Assembly: GCA_964597945.1 (NCBI GenBank)
Contig: CAZRAD010000125.1
Coordinates: 1 to 7,698, forward strand
Direction: 5' to 3'
DNA: 7,698 bases
From: JAPEKQ01 sp964597945
Lineage (GTDB): Bacteria > Joyebacterota > Joyebacteria > Joyebacterales > Joyebacteraceae
The translations under genes and the position numbers were made by a program. Below the pieces are notes generated by a model. That model was not told where the DNA came from. It was given only the letters and a program-made list of their open reading frames with translations, and did not search any database. Positions 5,920-7,698 of this stretch are shown piece by piece (within the stretch, counting starts at the first letter, position 1; each line of letters starts with the position of its first letter).

Positions 5920-7698
5920 CTACTCGATCTTCGCGAGGCCCTCGGTGAATCCCTTCGTCTTCCGGTCGCCGTTCTTCATCTCGGCCAGCGGGAGCATGAC
6001 CGAGGGGCAGGCGTCGCGGAAGTCGCAGTTCCTGCAGCTCCGATCCTCGGGAAACGGGAAGAACTGCCCCCGGGCGATTCCCTGGACGATGATCCCGACG
6101 GCCATCGCGAGGTCGTCGCTGCGCTCGTCGAGCTGCTCGGCCGTCACCCGCGCGGCCTTCGGCCCGTTGGGCTCGGCCACGTGCAGATACTCGGCGGAGA
6201 CGACGCCCGTCTTCGGGTGACCGTCCGCGAGCATGGCCTTCGCCGCCATGAGGTAGATCGGCAGCTGGAGCCTCGTCCCGTGCGCGAGGAGCTTGTCGCC
6301 CGTCTTGCCGAGGCTGTGATACTTGCCCGTCTTGTAGTCGATGACCTTGGCCCTGCTCCCGTCGCCCGAGATGTCGATGCGGTCGATCTTGCCGGCGAAG
6401 TGGACGACGACGTCACCCACGGCCTTGAACGGGACGCCATCATCGAGCGTCAGCGCCGTGTCCTCATTTCCGCGAGACCGGCCGCCGAAGCGTGCCTCGA
6501 AATAGGAGGGGAGGTAACCGCCACCGGTCTGGAGTTCGTAGCGGAGCCACAACAGCAGTGACGCTGCCAGTTCGCCCCGGACGAGCTCCTGGGCTCCGGC
6601 GTGTGCGCTTATGCTCCAGCGGTCGGATCTCGCGACGCGGTCCGCGATCGCCAGCAGGCGGTCGCGGGCATCCTCGGTCAGCGGGAGCGCGCCCTGGTCC
6701 CGCGCGTCGCGAAGGAACCGCTCGAGCACGTCGTGGAAGAGTGTCCCACGCTCGAGCGGGTCGAGCTCCAGCGCATCCTCGGGCTCGTCGACCTCCTCGA
6801 TGTGGAGCACACGGTTGAGCAGGAACTTGAACGGGCATGAGGCATACTCCTCGAGCGCCGTCGCGGAGACGGTCTTTCCGTCCGTCGGTCCGCCTCTCGT
6901 GATCCCCGAGAGCGTCCCGGCTGCTTCGATCGCCTCATTCGATGCGAGGACGCCGTCGTACTCCGTGTGGTACGTTGAGCCCCAGCGCGCATCTTCCATT
7001 CGGAGCGCGCGGTGGAGTGGAGCGTTGGCGACCGCAAGGTGCGCAATGGCCTCCGGGCGTCCAGCTGCGACCGCGGCGAGGATCGAGCAGCCGTCGTACT
7101 CGTCGACCGTGACGGCATCGGCGCTCGTGTCCGGGAATCGTCGCGCGAGGGCTATGCGCCTGACGTGCTCGCTCGACTCGAACGATTCGTAGTCTTGCGG
7201 GACACCGGTGAGCTGTTCGAGGACGCGCAGGAGAAAGATCGACGCGATCCTCGGACGCGCGGTCGCGGGGTCGAGACGAGGAAAGCTCAGAACAAGCGTC
7301 TCACGGGCGGTTGAGGCCGCGATGCGGAACAGAAGGCGCTCCTCGGAGATCGTCTCCGAGCGAACGGAGAGGCCCTCGATCTGCCCACGTCCCTCGGGCC
7401 GTGAGTAGACCGCGTCGTTGATCCGCTGCCGTTCCGAGTCGAGCACCACCGGATCCTGGCGTCGTCCCATGGGGAACAGCTTCTCGACGAGCCCGGGAAT
7501 GACGACGACAGGGTAGGACAGGCCTCTGCTCGTCATGAGACTGAGTACGCCGGGGCCGCCGCGTCCGAATCGTTCCTCCCGTGTGCCCGTATCCGACAGC
7601 GTGCTCCGCAGGAGTTCAGCGAAGCGAGCGACGGACATCTCACCGGCTATCTCGGTGAGAGCATCGAGATCATGAAGCGCCGTGAGAATGAGATGCTG
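5920..7698 (-). CDS. addB: AddB: helicase-like/Fe-S nuclease subunit of AddAB (partial, 5' end off window)
   Basis: This is the C-terminal 592 residues of AddB, partner of AddA. The frame is open to the window edge; the methionine at 7638 is internal, because upstream codons (QHLILTALHDL...) continue without a stop, so the true start lies outside. About half of a typical AddB of 1000-1150 residues is missing, including any Walker A region. Counting from the edge, a degenerate motif-V-like segment (LSLMTSRGLSYPVVVIPGL, 52-70) leads to LFPMGRR and a 'LDSERQRIN' helicase signature. Then come ISEERLLFRIAASTARETL and the nuclease domain. Its H322 (GTLFHD), D439 (GKIDRID), D454-Y455-K456 and Q478 are the RecB-family catalytic set. 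Four cysteines, C288 (SCPFKFLL) and C555-x2-C558-x5-C564, match the AddB 4Fe-4S staple. The fused order helicase-like, Fe-S, nuclease separates it from RecC. It ends 81 nt before the addA ATG; the addB-addA order is the usual one. Confidence 0.92.
   Translation of the reverse strand, partial: QHLILTALHDLDALTEIAGEMSVARFAELLRSTLSDTGTREERFGRGGPGVLSLMTSRGLSYPVVVIPGLVEKLFPMGRRQDPVVLDSERQRINDAVYSRPEGRGQIEGLSVRSETISEERLLFRIAASTARETLVLSFPRLDPATARPRIASIFLLRVLEQLTGVPQDYESFESSEHVRRIALARRFPDTSADAVTVDEYDGCSILAAVAAGRPEAIAHLAVANAPLHRALRMEDARWGSTYHTEYDGVLASNEAIEAAGTLSGITRGGPTDGKTVSATALEEYASCPFKFLLNRVLHIEEVDEPEDALELDPLERGTLFHDVLERFLRDARDQGALPLTEDARDRLLAIADRVARSDRWSISAHAGAQELVRGELAASLLLWLRYELQTGGGYLPSYFEARFGGRSRGNEDTALTLDDGVPFKAVGDVVVHFAGKIDRIDISGDGSRAKVIDYKTGKYHSLGKTGDKLLAHGTRLQLPIYLMAAKAMLADGHPKTGVVSAEYLHVAEPNGPKAARVTAEQLDERSDDLAMAVGIIVQGIARGQFFPFPEDRSCRNCDFRDACPSVMLPLAEMKNGDRKTKGFTEGLAKIE

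Noticed and set aside
3589..6561. A 990-codon open frame on the plus strand, antisense to addA and the end of addB
   Set aside because: It runs opposite two well-supported genes and across their junction. Its composition (very rich in R, V, E, L and D with no recognisable motif) is what a GC-rich, codon-biased gene produces on its complementary strand. No independent evidence supports translation.
7636..7638. ATG at 7638 (minus strand) as the start of addB
   Set aside because: The frame stays open to the window edge with protein-like sequence, and a start here would lack the N-terminal half of AddB. It is an internal methionine of a gene cut by the window.

Overview
This is a GC-rich, gene-dense bacterial window. 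Two features point to the source: secreted proteins that end in a FlgD-Ig-like/sorting-type C-terminal module (NPF...GVYFARL...K), and an AddAB-type recombination nuclease rather than RecBCD. C-terminal modules of this kind are typical of FCB-superphylum and related candidate phyla such as Eisenbacteria, Krumholzibacteriota or Latescibacteria-like lineages. That placement is inferred from style, not from a marker gene.

Left part, plus strand. The last 49 codons of a secreted or surface protein (1-150) are followed by a complete secreted zinc carboxypeptidase-like protein of family M14 (243-1796). It has a signal peptide, an M14 catalytic domain, a regulatory-like beta-sandwich domain, and the same type of C-terminal module that ends the upstream protein. 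After a hairpin-rich gap comes a small all-helical TPR-like protein of unknown function (1930-2397).

Right part, minus strand. An addB-addA operon fills 2428 to the right edge. AddB (5920-7698) is cut by the window edge and lacks its start and N-terminal half; its C-terminal Fe-S nuclease domain is complete. AddA (2428-5838) is complete, with all UvrD-type helicase motifs and a C-terminal RecB-family nuclease domain. Together they should resect double-strand breaks and prepare 3' tails for RecA. The operon converges on the TPR-like gene with only 30 nt between the two stop codons.

No tRNA, rRNA, CRISPR array, insertion sequence or phage gene was seen, and no gap without a gene exceeds 135 nt. 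I found no convincing new multi-gene system. The most unusual signals are the altered substrate-binding residues in the M14 enzyme and the hairpins between genes on the left side.
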